From: Cereibacter_A azotoformans
GTDB taxonomy: Bacteria; Pseudomonadota; Alphaproteobacteria; Rhodobacterales; Rhodobacteraceae
DNA: 64,000 nt
Assembly (NCBI RefSeq): GCF_003050905.1
Contig: NZ_QAOT01000003.1
Strand: one strand, 5' to 3'
In this document: positions 45,320-55,028 of the stretch, piece by piece
Position numbering within the stretch: position 1 is the first letter of the stretch
Layout of the letters: each line of letters starts with the position of its first letter
Notes under the pieces: model-generated
What the model was told of the DNA's origin: nothing
What the model saw: the letters and a program-made list of their open reading frames with translations, nothing else
Database searches by the model: none
Translations under genes and position numbers: made by a program

Positions 45320-46186
45320 ATGGCCAGACCGCGCATCTCGTTCGAGTTCTTCCCGCCGCAGACGCTCGAGGCGTCCTTCCGGCTGTGGGAGACGGCGCAG
45401 ATGCTGGCGCCGCTGAAGCCCGACTTCGTGTCGGTGACCTACGGCGCGGGCGGCACCACGCGCAAGCTGACCCATGATGCGGTCGAGACGATCCACAACC
45501 ACTACAAGCTGAACGTGGCCGCGCACCTGACCTGCGTCGATGCGACGAAGGCCGAGACGCTCGAGATCGCGAATTCCTACGCCGAGGCCGGCGTGACCGA
45601 GATCGTGGCGCTCCGGGGTGACGCGCCCAAGGGGGCCGAGCGGTTCACGCCGCATCCCGAGGGCTTTGCCAATTCCATCGAGCTGGTCGAGGCGCTGGCC
45701 GCCACCGGCAAGTTCAAGCTCCATGTCGGCGCCTACCCCGAGCCGCATCCCGACTCGGCCGACACGCTGGCCGATGTGCGCTGGCTCAAGCGCAAGATCG
45801 AGGCGGGCGCGAGTTCGGCCATCACCCAATTCTTCTTCGAGGCCGATACCTTCCTGCGCTTCCGCGATCTCTGCGTGAAGGAGGGGATCCGCGCCCCGAT
45901 CATTCCCGGCATCCTGCCGATCGAGAACTGGTCAGGGGTGAAGAAGTTCGCCGCCCGCTGCGGGGCGCAGGTGCCGGGCTGGCTCGACGAGGCCTTCGCC
46001 AACGCCAAGCGGGACGACCGGGAAGAGCTGTTCTCGGTGGCGCTTTGCACCGAGCTGTGCGACCGGCTGCTGTCGGAAGGGGTGGAGGATCTGCACTTCT
46101 ACACGCTGAACCGCCCGACCCTGACGCGCGAGGTCTGCCACGCGCTCGGCATCCTGCCCGAGGTGGCCCTGCAGAACGTGGCCTAA
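45320..46186 (+). CDS. metF: Methylenetetrahydrofolate reductase MetF
   Basis: This 288-residue FAD enzyme reduces 5,10-methylene-THF to 5-methyl-THF for methionine synthesis. The N terminus has RISFEFFPPQT (catalytic Glu in FEFFPP), then DFVSVTYGAGGTTR, the AHLTCVDAT segment, and NPxx-type residues in LHVGAYPEPHPDS; the C-terminal half has TQFFFEADTFLRF and PGILPIENW. It is the bacterial single-domain form without the eukaryotic regulatory half. ATG 45320 follows ACAGGAGAC. It is followed by a strong hairpin terminator. Confidence 0.96.
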   Translation: MARPRISFEFFPPQTLEASFRLWETAQMLAPLKPDFVSVTYGAGGTTRKLTHDAVETIHNHYKLNVAAHLTCVDATKAETLEIANSYAEAGVTEIVALRGDAPKGAERFTPHPEGFANSIELVEALAATGKFKLHVGAYPEPHPDSADTLADVRWLKRKIEAGASSAITQFFFEADTFLRFRDLCVKEGIRAPIIPGILPIENWSGVKKFAARCGAQVPGWLDEAFANAKRDDREELFSVALCTELCDRLLSEGVEDLHFYTLNRPTLTREVCHALGILPEVALQNVA

Positions 46187-46209
46187 TCGGCCGGCAGCGT
46201 AGGGAAGGA

Positions 46210-46230
46210 CGCCCGGGGAGCTCCCGGGCG
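46210..46230. terminator. Hairpin terminator between metF and bioY
   Basis: A perfect 8-bp stem CGCCCGGG/CCCGGGCG with loop GAGCT is followed by GCCGTCGTTTC on the plus strand. It lies in the 52-base gap between the convergent metF and bioY stops. Confidence 0.75.
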
Positions 46231-46238
46231 CCGTCGTT

Positions 46239-46781
46239 TCAGGCGCGCGAGAGCACCATCCAGGGCCGGACCTGCTCAAGCCCGCGGGTCACCAGCGCGG
46301 CGGCGACGGCCTTGATCAGGTCGCCCGCCAGGAAGGGCGTCAGCAGAAGCGCGGCCTCGGGCAGCGTCTTGCCCAGTTTCCAGGCCATGCCCACCACGCC
46401 AAAGCCGTAAAGCACCACGATCCCGCCGAGGATGCTGCCGGCCAGCGCCGACCATGTCACCGGGGCGCGCCATTTCTCGACCACGAGGCCGGTCACGAAG
46501 GCCGCCACCGGGAAGCCCACGACAAAGCCCGCCGTCGGGCCCGCCAGCACGCCGATCCCGCCACGGCCGCCCGACAGAAGCGGCAGCCCGAGGAACACCA
46601 GCACCAGGAACAGCAGCACCGCAAGGGCGCCCTTGCGCGCGCCGAGAACGGCGCCGCAGAGCATCACGCCCAGCGATTGCGCGGTGATCGGCACGCCCGA
46701 CATGAGCGTGATCTGCGGCACGAGGCCGAGCACGGCGATCAGCGCCGCGAAAAGCGCCACATAGGCGACGTTGCGTTCCAT
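46239..46781 (-). CDS. bioY: Biotin transporter S-component BioY
   Basis: This 180-residue membrane protein is the substrate-binding subunit of the biotin ECF transporter. It begins MERNVAYVALFAALIAVLGLVP and has six hydrophobic segments with ITAQSLGVMLCGAVLGARKGAL, GLPLLSGGRGGIGVLAGPTAGFVVGFPVAA and a final LTPFLAGDLIKAVAAAL, the BioY signature blocks (in outline). It lies 13 bases after bioN in the operon bioM-bioN-bioY. BioY binds biotin with high affinity; BioMN energise uptake. Confidence 0.95.
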   Translation of the reverse strand: MERNVAYVALFAALIAVLGLVPQITLMSGVPITAQSLGVMLCGAVLGARKGALAVLLFLVLVFLGLPLLSGGRGGIGVLAGPTAGFVVGFPVAAFVTGLVVEKWRAPVTWSALAGSILGGIVVLYGFGVVGMAWKLGKTLPEAALLLTPFLAGDLIKAVAAALVTRGLEQVRPWMVLSRA

Positions 46782-46794
46782 GAAGTCCTTCTCC

Positions 46795-47391
46795 CTACAA
46801 TCCGCCCCGGGCGCGCAGCGCCTCTGCCACCTGTTCGGCATCGTCGAGCGCCCCAAGGGCCAGCGGAACGACGATCCTCCAGGTGGGGCGTCGCGCGCTT
46901 CGTGCCCGCCAGGCTTCAATGAGCCGCTCTGCACGCGCAAGTAGCACCGGCGTGAAGCGGATGACAAGCGCGATGGAAACGGCCAGCAGGTGCGGCTCGA
47001 GTCCGAGGCGACGCAGCGGCCGGGCGAGCCGCTCGAGCACGGCGATCATCGCGTCGAGCCGTGTCGTCATGGTCACCAGATTGGCCAGCGCCACCGCGAT
47101 CAGAAGCTTCACTCCGATGCCGGCGCCGCGCTCGATCTCGCCCGTCCAGCCGTGCCAGAGCGCGAGGATGAGCAGAAACGGCCAGAGCGGCCGCAGCATC
47201 CTGAGCCCGTGGCGCGCAAACTCGAGCCCCTGTGCCGCATAGAGCGCGAGTGTGCCCGCCAATGCCGCCCCCAGCGCCGGCAGCCCCTCGAGCGGGGCGA
47301 GGGCCACCGCAGCCAGCGCCAGCGCCCCGAGCTTCAGCCCCGCGGGCAGGCGGTGCAGGCGGGTCTCAACCGGCGAGGTCAGCGTCAGCAT
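46795..47391 (-). CDS. bioN: Biotin ECF transporter T-component BioN
   Basis: This 198-residue EcfT-family membrane subunit starts MLTLTSPVETRLHRLP, has about four to five helices, and contains the two Ala-Arg-Gly-like coupling helices seen here as IEAWRARSARRP and AEQVAEALRARGG that contact the ATPase. It is shorter than stand-alone EcfT, as is typical of BioN. Its start overlaps the end of bioM by 26 bases, showing tight coupling. It links the ATPase BioM to BioY. Confidence 0.92.
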   Translation of the reverse strand: MLTLTSPVETRLHRLPAGLKLGALALAAVALAPLEGLPALGAALAGTLALYAAQGLEFARHGLRMLRPLWPFLLILALWHGWTGEIERGAGIGVKLLIAVALANLVTMTTRLDAMIAVLERLARPLRRLGLEPHLLAVSIALVIRFTPVLLARAERLIEAWRARSARRPTWRIVVPLALGALDDAEQVAEALRARGGL

Positions 47392-48109
47392 CGAGGCCCC
47401 CCAGATGCTCCATCTCGGCCCGGAAGGCCGAAGCCACCTCGGGCGCGGGTCCATCCGCCCGTACCCGGCCCTGTTCCAGCCAGATCACCCGGTCATGGTC
47501 TGCGACCGCGGCCGGATCGTGCGAGATCGTCACGAGGCGCTGGGGCAGCGCGGCCAGCCTGCGCGACAGGCGGATCTGCGTCGGAAGGTCGAGGCCCGAG
47601 AAGGGCTCGTCGAGCAGGATGGTGCGCGGCGCCATCGCCAGCACCGACAGCAGGCAGAGAAACTGCTTCTGGCCCTGCGACAGGGTGGCGACCGACGCCG
47701 CCGCCCAATGGGCGCGCCCGTGGGCGGCCAGCAGGTCGCGCGCCGCCCGGCGCGCCTCGGCGGCGCTGCGTCCCATCTGCTTCAGGCCGAACGCGAGCTC
47801 CTCCTCGACGGTGGGAAAGATGATCTGGTGCTCGGGGTTCTGGAAGAGGATGCCGATCGCCCCCAGCATCGCCCGCCGGTCCGAGGCGGGCTCGATCCCC
47901 TCGACCGTCACCCGGCCATCGGTCGGCGCCACCAGCCCGGCCATCAGGCGCAGGAGCGTCGTCTTGCCCGAGCCGTTGGGTCCGAGGATGCCGATCCGCC
48001 GCTCGGTCAGATGCAACGAGATCCCCGACAGAATCGTGCGCCCGCCAGCCGCGTAGGTGGCGCGATCGAGGCGGATGCCCATGTCCGAAGGCGAGGAGGC
48101 GTGCTGCAT
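47366..48109 (-). CDS. bioM: Biotin ECF transporter ATPase BioM
   Basis: This 247-residue ABC ATPase of the CbiO/EcfA type has Walker A GPNGSGKTT (about 43-51), Q-loop in GILFQNPEHQIIFPTV (the NPE.Q motif is typical of ECF ATPases), signature LSQGQKQFL, Walker B RTILLDEPFSGLD and His in VTISHDPAAV. It powers biotin import with BioN and BioY. It is first in a minus-strand operon and divergent from dprA. Confidence 0.93.
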   Translation of the reverse strand: MQHASSPSDMGIRLDRATYAAGGRTILSGISLHLTERRIGILGPNGSGKTTLLRLMAGLVAPTDGRVTVEGIEPASDRRAMLGAIGILFQNPEHQIIFPTVEEELAFGLKQMGRSAAEARRAARDLLAAHGRAHWAAASVATLSQGQKQFLCLLSVLAMAPRTILLDEPFSGLDLPTQIRLSRRLAALPQRLVTISHDPAAVADHDRVIWLEQGRVRADGPAPEVASAFRAEMEHLGGLDADADLAG

Positions 48110-48228
48110 TCCGGCCTCTTAGCCGCGCCGGGCACGGCTGCCAAGCGGCAGCGCCACGCGATCTGAGGCATTCACCTGTCGTTAATCATTCGTCGCCATT
48201 GTCCGACGCTGGTCCATCCGAGGCAACC

Positions 48229-49338
48229 ATGCGGCCACAGGCACAGAATCCCTCCTTTCCCGACCGCGAGCGCGTGGACCGGCTGCGGCTGATCCGCTCG
48301 CGCCGGGTGGGGCCCGCGACATGGCGGCGCCTGATGGCCGAGCATGGCAGCGCCACCCAGGCGCTCGAGGCGCTGCCCGGCATCGCGTCCGCGGCCGGGA
48401 TCGAGCGGTACGAGGTCTGCCCGGTTCCCGTCGCGCTGAAGGAGATGGCCGCCGGACGCGCGCAGGGGGCCGCAATGATCTGCCTCGACGATCCGGCCTA
48501 TCCCGCCGCGCTGGCCCAGATCGCCGATGCGCCGCCGATCCTCTGGCTGCAGGGAGACGCCGCGCTTCTCGCGCGGCCGATGGTCGCGCTGGTGGGGGCG
48601 CGCAACGCCTCGAGCCTCGGGCTCAGGATGGCGCGCAAGCTGGCGGCGGCGCTGGGCGAGGCGGGTTATGTGGTCGTCTCGGGCCTCGCCCGCGGGATCG
48701 ACGCCGAGGCGCATGAGGCCGCCCTCGACCGTGGCACGGTCGCGGTTCAGGCGGGCGGGGTGGATGTGATCTATCCTTTGGAAAATGCGGCGCTGGCCGG
48801 CCGTATCGCCGCCGCCGGCTGCCGGATCTCCGAGCAGCCGATGGGGCTCGTGCCGCAGGCCCGCCATTTCCCGCAGCGCAACCGCATCGTCTCGGGGCTG
48901 GCGCAGGCGGTGGTGGTGGTCGAGGCCGCGGCCCGCTCGGGCAGCCTCATCACCGCAAGGGAGGCGCTCGAGCAGGGGCGCGAGGTGCTGGCGGTTCCCG
49001 GACACCCGTTCGATCCGCGGGCGGCCGGCGGCAACCAGCTCATCCGAGAGGGTGCGACCCTCGTGCGCCATGCGGCCGATGTGATCGAGGCCATCGGCAC
49101 CCTTCGGGCCGCCGCGCCTTCCGATCCGCAGCCCGATCCGCCGCGGCGCCCGCTTTGCGATGTGGCGCCTGTCCACAGCCTGATCTTCGACCGGCTCGGC
49201 CCCGTTCCCGTGCCCGAGGATCAGCTGATCCGCGACCTGTCGCTGCCCGCGGGGCGCGTCGCGCAGGAGCTGGTGGCGCTCGAACTCGAGGGTCGCATCC
49301 AGCGCTATCCGGGGGGCCTCGTGTCCCGTCCGGCATGA
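48229..49338 (+). CDS. dprA: DNA-processing protein DprA
   Basis: This 369-residue protein loads RecA on incoming single-stranded DNA during transformation. The SAM-like N-terminal domain (about 1-90) is followed by the Rossmann-like core with PMVALVGARNAS, YVVVSGLARGIDAEAHEAAL, PQRNRIVSGLAQAVVVVEAAARSGSLITA (in outline) and VPGHPFDPRAAGGNQLIREGA. A C-terminal winged-helix (DML1-like) domain ends the protein (LIRDLSLPAGRVAQELVALELEG). ATG 48229 has GAGG five bases upstream; a TTG 10 codons earlier is possible. Confidence 0.94.
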   Translation: MRPQAQNPSFPDRERVDRLRLIRSRRVGPATWRRLMAEHGSATQALEALPGIASAAGIERYEVCPVPVALKEMAAGRAQGAAMICLDDPAYPAALAQIADAPPILWLQGDAALLARPMVALVGARNASSLGLRMARKLAAALGEAGYVVVSGLARGIDAEAHEAALDRGTVAVQAGGVDVIYPLENAALAGRIAAAGCRISEQPMGLVPQARHFPQRNRIVSGLAQAVVVVEAAARSGSLITAREALEQGREVLAVPGHPFDPRAAGGNQLIREGATLVRHAADVIEAIGTLRAAAPSDPQPDPPRRPLCDVAPVHSLIFDRLGPVPVPEDQLIRDLSLPAGRVAQELVALELEGRIQRYPGGLVSRPA

Positions 49339-49426
49339 TCGGCCACCTCGGTCGCCCCCGAGCCGCGCATTGACATTGGCGCGTGATCCCCCACATGGTT
49401 CCGCGCCAATCCGCAGAGAGGGTTCC

Positions 49427-52084
49427 ATGGCTGTCGTCGTCGTCGAAAGCCCGGCCAAGGCCAAGACTATCAACAAATACCTGGGCTCCGACTATACGGT
49501 TCTGGCCTCTTACGGGCATGTCCGCGACCTGCCGGCCAAGGATGGATCGGTCGATCCCGAGCATGAGTTTGCCATGACCTGGGAGGTTGCGGCCGACTCG
49601 AAGAAACACGTCCGCGCGATCGCCGAGGCGCTGAAGACCGATGACACGCTGATCCTCGCCACCGACCCCGACCGCGAGGGCGAGGCGATCTCGTGGCACC
49701 TGCAGGAGGCGCTGGCCTCGTCGCTGAAGAAGGGCAAGACCGTCAGCCGGGTGACCTTCAACGCGATCACCAAGGCCGCGGTGACCGAGGCGATGAAGGC
49801 GCCGCGGCAGGTCGATACGGCGCTGGTCGAGGCCTATCTCGCCCGCCGTGCGCTGGATTATCTGGTGGGCTTCACGCTGTCCCCGGTGCTCTGGCGCAAG
49901 CTGCCGGGGGCGAAATCGGCGGGGCGGGTGCAGTCGGTCTGCCTGCGCCTGATCGTCGAGCGCGAGATGGAGATCGAGGCCTTCCGTGCCCGCGAGTTCT
50001 GGACCGTCTCGGCCGTGCTCGTCACCCCGCGCGGGCAGGAGTTCGAGGCGCGTCTGACCGGTCTGGGCGGCAAGAAGCTCGACAAGTTCGACCTGCCCAC
50101 CGCCGAGGCCGCGGAACTGGCGGTGCAGGCCGTGACCTCACGGCCCCTCAAGGTCGCCTCCATCGAGGCCAAGCCCGCCAGCCGCAACCCGTCCGCGCCC
50201 TTCATGACCTCGACCCTGCAGCAGGAGGCGAGTCGCAAGTTCGGCATGGGCGCGAAACAGTGCATGTCGGCGGCGCAACGGCTCTATGAGGCCGGCCACA
50301 TCACCTACATGCGGACGGACGGCATCGACATGGCGCCCGAGGCCGTCATGGCCGCGCGCGACGAGATCAAGCGGCGGTTCGGGGCGGACTATGTCCCCGA
50401 CAGCCCCCGCATGTACAAGAACAAGGCCAAGAACGCGCAGGAAGCCCACGAGTGCATCCGGCCCACCGACATGTCGGCCTCGCCCGAGAAGCTGGGTCTG
50501 ACCGACGCCGACCAGCGCAAGCTTTACGAACTGATCTGGAAGCGGACGCTGGCCAGCCAGATGGCGGCCGCCCGGCTGGAGCGGACCACGGTCGAGATTG
50601 CCTCGGCGGACGGGCAGGTGGGGCTGCGCGCGACGGGGCAGGTGGTGCTCTTCGACGGCTTCCTCAAGGTCTATGAGGAAGGCCGCGACGACCGCGGCGA
50701 GGGCGACGAGGACGAGGGCCGCCTGCCGCAGATCATGGCAAACGAGGCGGTGGACAAGAAGTCCATCACGCCCGAGCAGCACCACACCCAGCCGCCGCCG
50801 CGTTATACCGAGGCGACACTGGTCAAGCGGATGGAGGAACTCGGCATCGGCCGGCCCTCGACCTATGCCAGCATCGTCTCGACGATCCAGGACCGGGAGT
50901 ATGTGCGGAAGGACAAGAACCGGCTGATTCCCGAGGACAAGGGGCGGCTGGTGACAGCCTTCCTTGCGAACTTCTTCCGCAAATATGTCGAATACGATTT
51001 CACCGCCGATCTGGAAGGCGAGCTTGACGACGTCTCGGCCGGCGAGCGGAACTACAAGGAAGTGCTGGCGCGGTTCTGGCGCGATTTCTCGGCGGCGGTG
51101 GCGGAAACGGCCGATCTGCGTATCGGCGAGGTGCTCGACAAGCTCGACGATTTCCTCGCGCCCCATCTCTACCCGCCGCGGCCCGACGGGTCCGATCCCC
51201 GGATCTGCCCGACCTGCGGCTCGGGGCGTCTGCATCTGAAGACGGCGCGGGGCGGCGGGGCCTTCATCGGCTGCGGGAACTACCCGGAATGTCGCTACAC
51301 GCGGCCGATCTCGGTCACGGGCGATGAGGACAACGCGATCTCGCCCGATGGCAAGCTCCTTGGTCATGACGAGGATGGCCAGCCGATCACGCTGCGCTCG
51401 GGCCGGTTTGGTCCTTATGTGCAGAGGGGCGAGGCGACGGCCGAGGTGCCGAAGCCGCCGCGGGCCAGCCTGCCCAAGGGCTGGGCGCCGGACTCGGTCG
51501 ATCTCGAGCGGGCGCTGATGCTGCTGAACCTGCCTCGGCTGGTCGGGCAGCACCCCGAGGACGGTCAGCCGGTCGAGGCTGCGATCGGCCGCTACGGACC
51601 TTACGTCAAGCACGGCTCGACCTATGCGAATCTGCCCGATGTCGAGGACGTCTTCACCATCGGCATGAACCGCGCCGTCGAGGTTCTGGCGCAGAAGGCC
51701 GCCGGCCGGCGCGGTGCCTCGGCCCCGGCGCAGCCGATCAAGGAGTTGGGAGAGCATCCCGACGGCGGAGTTCTGGCCGTGATGCCGGGGCGTTACGGGC
51801 CTTACGTCAAGTGGGGCAAGGTGAACGCGACCCTGCCGAAGGGGGTCGAGCCCGAGGCGATCACCCTTGAGGAGGCTCTTGCGCTGGTGGCCGAGAAGGC
51901 GGGCAAGGCGCCGAAGAAGAAGGCACCCGCCCGGAAGGCCGCCAAGGCCGAGGGAGAGCCGAAGAAGGCCACCAAGGCCGAGGGCGAGGCGAAGAAGGCC
52001 GCGCCGAAGAAGGCCGCGGCCAAGAAGGCGGCCCCGAAGGCCTCTGGGAGGAAGAAGACGGCGCCGGACACCGACGCCGCCTGA
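49427..52084 (+). CDS. topA: DNA topoisomerase I
   Basis: This 885-residue type IA topoisomerase relaxes negative supercoils. The N-terminal TOPRIM domain has VVVESPAKAKTI and ATDPDREGEAISWH (DxD acidic pair). The active-site Tyr lies in GHITYMRTDGIDM (about residue 305). The zinc ribbon CPTCGSGRLHL...CGNYPECRYT is at about 595-630, followed by three topo-C repeats with SGRFGPYVQRG, IGRYGPYVKHG and PGRYGPYVKWG. The C terminus (about 825-885) is a Lys/Ala-rich tail with KKAAPKKAAAKKA-like repeats for DNA contact. ATG 49427 follows GAGAGGG. Confidence 0.96.
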   Translation: MAVVVVESPAKAKTINKYLGSDYTVLASYGHVRDLPAKDGSVDPEHEFAMTWEVAADSKKHVRAIAEALKTDDTLILATDPDREGEAISWHLQEALASSLKKGKTVSRVTFNAITKAAVTEAMKAPRQVDTALVEAYLARRALDYLVGFTLSPVLWRKLPGAKSAGRVQSVCLRLIVEREMEIEAFRAREFWTVSAVLVTPRGQEFEARLTGLGGKKLDKFDLPTAEAAELAVQAVTSRPLKVASIEAKPASRNPSAPFMTSTLQQEASRKFGMGAKQCMSAAQRLYEAGHITYMRTDGIDMAPEAVMAARDEIKRRFGADYVPDSPRMYKNKAKNAQEAHECIRPTDMSASPEKLGLTDADQRKLYELIWKRTLASQMAAARLERTTVEIASADGQVGLRATGQVVLFDGFLKVYEEGRDDRGEGDEDEGRLPQIMANEAVDKKSITPEQHHTQPPPRYTEATLVKRMEELGIGRPSTYASIVSTIQDREYVRKDKNRLIPEDKGRLVTAFLANFFRKYVEYDFTADLEGELDDVSAGERNYKEVLARFWRDFSAAVAETADLRIGEVLDKLDDFLAPHLYPPRPDGSDPRICPTCGSGRLHLKTARGGGAFIGCGNYPECRYTRPISVTGDEDNAISPDGKLLGHDEDGQPITLRSGRFGPYVQRGEATAEVPKPPRASLPKGWAPDSVDLERALMLLNLPRLVGQHPEDGQPVEAAIGRYGPYVKHGSTYANLPDVEDVFTIGMNRAVEVLAQKAAGRRGASAPAQPIKELGEHPDGGVLAVMPGRYGPYVKWGKVNATLPKGVEPEAITLEEALALVAEKAGKAPKKKAPARKAAKAEGEPKKATKAEGEAKKAAPKKAAAKKAAPKASGRKKTAPDTDAA

Positions 52085-53113
52085 TCAGACCGTTCCGCGC
52101 GGATCGATCAGACGGCCCATGACCGAAGCCGGGCGGATGGTGCCGATCACCGATCCGCCCTCGGTCACGGCAAGCTCGTTCGCGCCGTCGCGCAGCTTCT
52201 CCATCACCGTCCGCACCGTGGCGTCGGCGCCGACGCTCTGGCCCGCGGCGGAGGGCCCGGCCTCCATCACGTCGCGCGCGGTCAGCACGCCCAGCGGGTT
52301 CATGTGGGCCACGAAATCGGCGACGTAATCCGAGACCGGGTTGGCGATGATCTCGCGCGCGGTGCCGCACTGGACGATCCGCCCGCCCTCCATCAGCGCG
52401 ATGCGGTTGCCGATCTTGAAGGCCTCGTCGAGGTCGTGGCTGACGAAGATGATGGTGCGCCGCAACTTGCGCTGAAGGTCCAGAAGCTCGTCCTGCAGGC
52501 GCGAGCGGATCAGCGGGTCGAGCGCGGAGAAGGGCTCGTCCATCAGCAGGATCGGCGCCTGGGTCACGAAGGCGCGGGCGAGGCCCACCCGCTGCTGCAT
52601 CCCCCCTGACAGCTCGCCCACCTTGCGGTCGGCCCAGGCCGAGAGGTTGACCAGCGTCAACTGCTCGTCCACCAGCGCCCGCCGGTCCCGCGCGGACATT
52701 CCCGCCATCTCGAGACCCAGCCCCACATTGTCGCGCACCGTCCGCCAGGGCAGGAGGCCGAACTGCTGGAAGACCATCGCGATATGGCTGAGGCGGAGCC
52801 GGCGCAGGTCGGCGGGGGTGGCGTTCGTCACCGACATCATCCGGTCGCCGTCCGACACCCGCACCTCGCCCCGCACCACCGGGTTGAGCCCGTTCACGCC
52901 GCGCAGCAGCGTGGACTTGCCCGAGCCGGAGAGGCCCATCAGCACGAGGATCTCGCCCTCGGCCACGCTCAGCGAGCAGTCGTGCACGCCCAGCACCTGT
53001 CCGGTCTCGGCCTGCACTTCGGCCCGGCTCCTGCCCCGGTCCATCAGCGGCAGGGCGCGTTGGGGATCGTCTCCGAAGACAATGGAGACCCGGTCGAATT
53101 CCACGGCGGTCAT
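52085..53113 (-). CDS. choV: Choline/betaine ABC transporter ATPase (ChoV/ProV-like)
   Basis: This 342-residue ABC ATPase has an N-terminal extension (about 1-50) before Walker A MGLSGSGKSTLLR, signature ELSGGMQQRVG, Walker B PILLMDEPFSALDPL and His in FVSHDLDEAF. Two CBS-type domains occupy the C terminus (about 265-342), as in osmoprotectant ATPases. It is last in the operon choX-choW-choV, overlapping choW by four bases. Its stop abuts the topA stop (TGATCA). Confidence 0.9.
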   Translation of the reverse strand: MTAVEFDRVSIVFGDDPQRALPLMDRGRSRAEVQAETGQVLGVHDCSLSVAEGEILVLMGLSGSGKSTLLRGVNGLNPVVRGEVRVSDGDRMMSVTNATPADLRRLRLSHIAMVFQQFGLLPWRTVRDNVGLGLEMAGMSARDRRALVDEQLTLVNLSAWADRKVGELSGGMQQRVGLARAFVTQAPILLMDEPFSALDPLIRSRLQDELLDLQRKLRRTIIFVSHDLDEAFKIGNRIALMEGGRIVQCGTAREIIANPVSDYVADFVAHMNPLGVLTARDVMEAGPSAAGQSVGADATVRTVMEKLRDGANELAVTEGGSVIGTIRPASVMGRLIDPRGTV

Positions 53114-53946
53114 TTGCGCGTGACCCTCAGCATGCGGTCGAGAATGATCGCCACCACGACGATGATGAAGCCTGACTCGAAGCCGAGCGCGGTGTTGACG
53201 GTGTTGAGCGCGCGCACCACCGGCACGCCAAGGCCGTTCGCCCCCACCAGCGCCGCGATCACCACCATCGACAGCGACAGCATGATGGTCTGGTTGAGGC
53301 CGGTCATGATCTGCGGAAACGCCCAGGGCAGTTCGACCTTCCAGAGCCTCTGGCGCGGAGTGGCGCCAAAGGCCGTCGCGGCTTCCTTGAGGGCGAGGGG
53401 GGTGGAGGAGACGCCGAGATGCGTCAGCCGGATCGGGGCGGGCAGCACGAAGATCACGGTGGCGATCAGGCCCGGCACCATGCCCAGGCCGAAGAAGACG
53501 ATGGCCGGGATGAGATAGACGAAGGTCGGCAGCGTCTGCATCAGGTCGAGGATCGGGCTCATGACCTGGTAGAGGCGCGGCCGGTGCGCCGCGGCGATCC
53601 CGAGCGGCACTCCGATCGCCATGCAGGTGACGCAGGCGAGCAGGATGAGCGTGAGGCTCTGCATCGTCTCGCGCCAGTAGCCCTGGTTCAGGATGAAGGC
53701 GAAGCCCACCACCACCAGGGCCGCCACGCGCCAGCTGCGCTGGAGATACCAGGCGAGGCCCGCCAGGATCGCGATGATCAGGAGCGGAGGCGAGGCCCCG
53801 AGCACGCCCAGTATCGCGTCGATCACCGCCTGCATCATGCGGCTGATCAGGTCGAAGAACGGCCCGCCGTTCGCGTTGAGCCAGTCGAACATCATCTTCG
53901 ACCAGCGGCCGACTGGCAACTTGTGGTCGGTCAGCCAATCCAGCAT
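53110..53946 (-). CDS. choW: Choline/betaine ABC permease (ChoW/ProW-like)
   Basis: This roughly 278-residue binding-protein-dependent permease has about six membrane helices and the cytosolic EAA loop (LALKEAATAFGATPRQRLWKVELPWAFPQIM, quoted as EAATAFGATPRQRLWKVELPW). Early residues contain WSKMMFDWLNANGGPFFD, typical of ProW/ChoW N termini. It pairs with ChoV and receives choline from ChoX. An in-frame GTG two codons earlier (53952) is an alternative start. Confidence 0.92.
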   Translation of the reverse strand: MLDWLTDHKLPVGRWSKMMFDWLNANGGPFFDLISRMMQAVIDAILGVLGASPPLLIIAILAGLAWYLQRSWRVAALVVVGFAFILNQGYWRETMQSLTLILLACVTCMAIGVPLGIAAAHRPRLYQVMSPILDLMQTLPTFVYLIPAIVFFGLGMVPGLIATVIFVLPAPIRLTHLGVSSTPLALKEAATAFGATPRQRLWKVELPWAFPQIMTGLNQTIMLSLSMVVIAALVGANGLGVPVVRALNTVNTALGFESGFIIVVVAIILDRMLRVTRK

Positions 53947-54079
53947 GCGCACCCCGTCTGTTGTGGATCGATCCGAGGCGGGGCTTCGGGCGGGTCGGGG
54001 CGATCTGCCCGGACGGCCGAAGCCCCGGAAGCCGCGCCCCGGGGGCTGATCCCTGCGGAACGCGGCCGGAGGCGCAGCC

Positions 54080-55006
54080 TCAGAGGCCGAGGGTCTGCTT
54101 CACCACCGGAAGGCCTTCCTGGCCGTCGGTCGTGGTCACGCCCGCGAGCCACGGGTCGATCGTGTCCGGGTTGGCCTTCAGCCATTCGAGCACGGCCGCG
54201 TCGGGCTCCATCCCGTCGTCGAGGATCTTGCCCATGATCTCGTTTTCCATGGGCAGGCTGAACTTCTGCTGCGACAGCAGTTTGGTCACGTTGGGGCATT
54301 CCTCCTTGAAGCCCTTGCGCGCCACGGTCTTGACCACGCCTTCCTCGCCGAAGAAGTCCTCGCCGCCCGGCAGGTATTTCAGCGAGAAGGTGGCGTTCAT
54401 CGGGTGCGGCTCCCAGCCGAGGAAGACCACGCCCTTTTCCTGCGGGTAGAAGCGGGCGACCTGCGCCAGCATCCCCTGCTCGGAACTCTGGACGACCTCG
54501 AAGCCCTCGAGCGGGTTGCCGGCTTCGGTCAGGCTGAGGAGATATTCGTTTCCCTCGTTGCCGGGCTCGATCCCATAGACCTTGCCATCCAGCTCGTCCT
54601 TGAAGCTGGCGATGTCGGCATAGGTCTTCAGGCCCTTGTCGTAGAGGTAGGTGGGCACGGCGAGCGTGTATTTCGTGCCCTCGAGGTTGATCGTGATCTC
54701 CTCGATCGTGCCCTTCTCGAGATAGGGGCCGATCGCCCCCTCCTGCGCCGGCAGCCAGGTGCCGAGGAACACATCCACGTCGCCCTTGTCCATCGAGGCA
54801 TAGGTGACCGGCACGCCGAGGATGTCCACCTCGACCTCGTAGCCCAGGGCCTCGAGGATCTGGCGGGTGGCCGAGGTGGTCACGGTGATGTCGGTCCAGC
54901 CGACATCGGAGAAGGTCACCTCGCGGCACTGGTCCTGGGCGAGCGCAGGTCCCGCAAGGGCCAGGGTGGAGGCGGCGGCCAGCAGGGCCTGTCGGATGGG
55001 CGTCAT
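54080..55006 (-). CDS. choX: Choline-binding periplasmic protein ChoX
   Basis: This 308-residue solute-binding protein has a signal peptide (MTPIRQALLAAASTLALAGPALA) and a mature OpuAC-type fold: CREVTFSDVGWTDITVTTS at the N terminus, DVFLGTWLPAQEG, and GVVFLGWEPHPMN, with several Trp residues suited to an aromatic choline cage. The short distance to choW (about 130 bases) supports the choXWV operon. The BetI-type operator lies 23-36 bases upstream of its start, so expression is likely choline-inducible. Confidence 0.9.
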   Translation of the reverse strand: MTPIRQALLAAASTLALAGPALAQDQCREVTFSDVGWTDITVTTSATRQILEALGYEVEVDILGVPVTYASMDKGDVDVFLGTWLPAQEGAIGPYLEKGTIEEITINLEGTKYTLAVPTYLYDKGLKTYADIASFKDELDGKVYGIEPGNEGNEYLLSLTEAGNPLEGFEVVQSSEQGMLAQVARFYPQEKGVVFLGWEPHPMNATFSLKYLPGGEDFFGEEGVVKTVARKGFKEECPNVTKLLSQQKFSLPMENEIMGKILDDGMEPDAAVLEWLKANPDTIDPWLAGVTTTDGQEGLPVVKQTLGL

Positions 55007-55028
55007 GGTGTCTCCCCGTTTTTTGTTG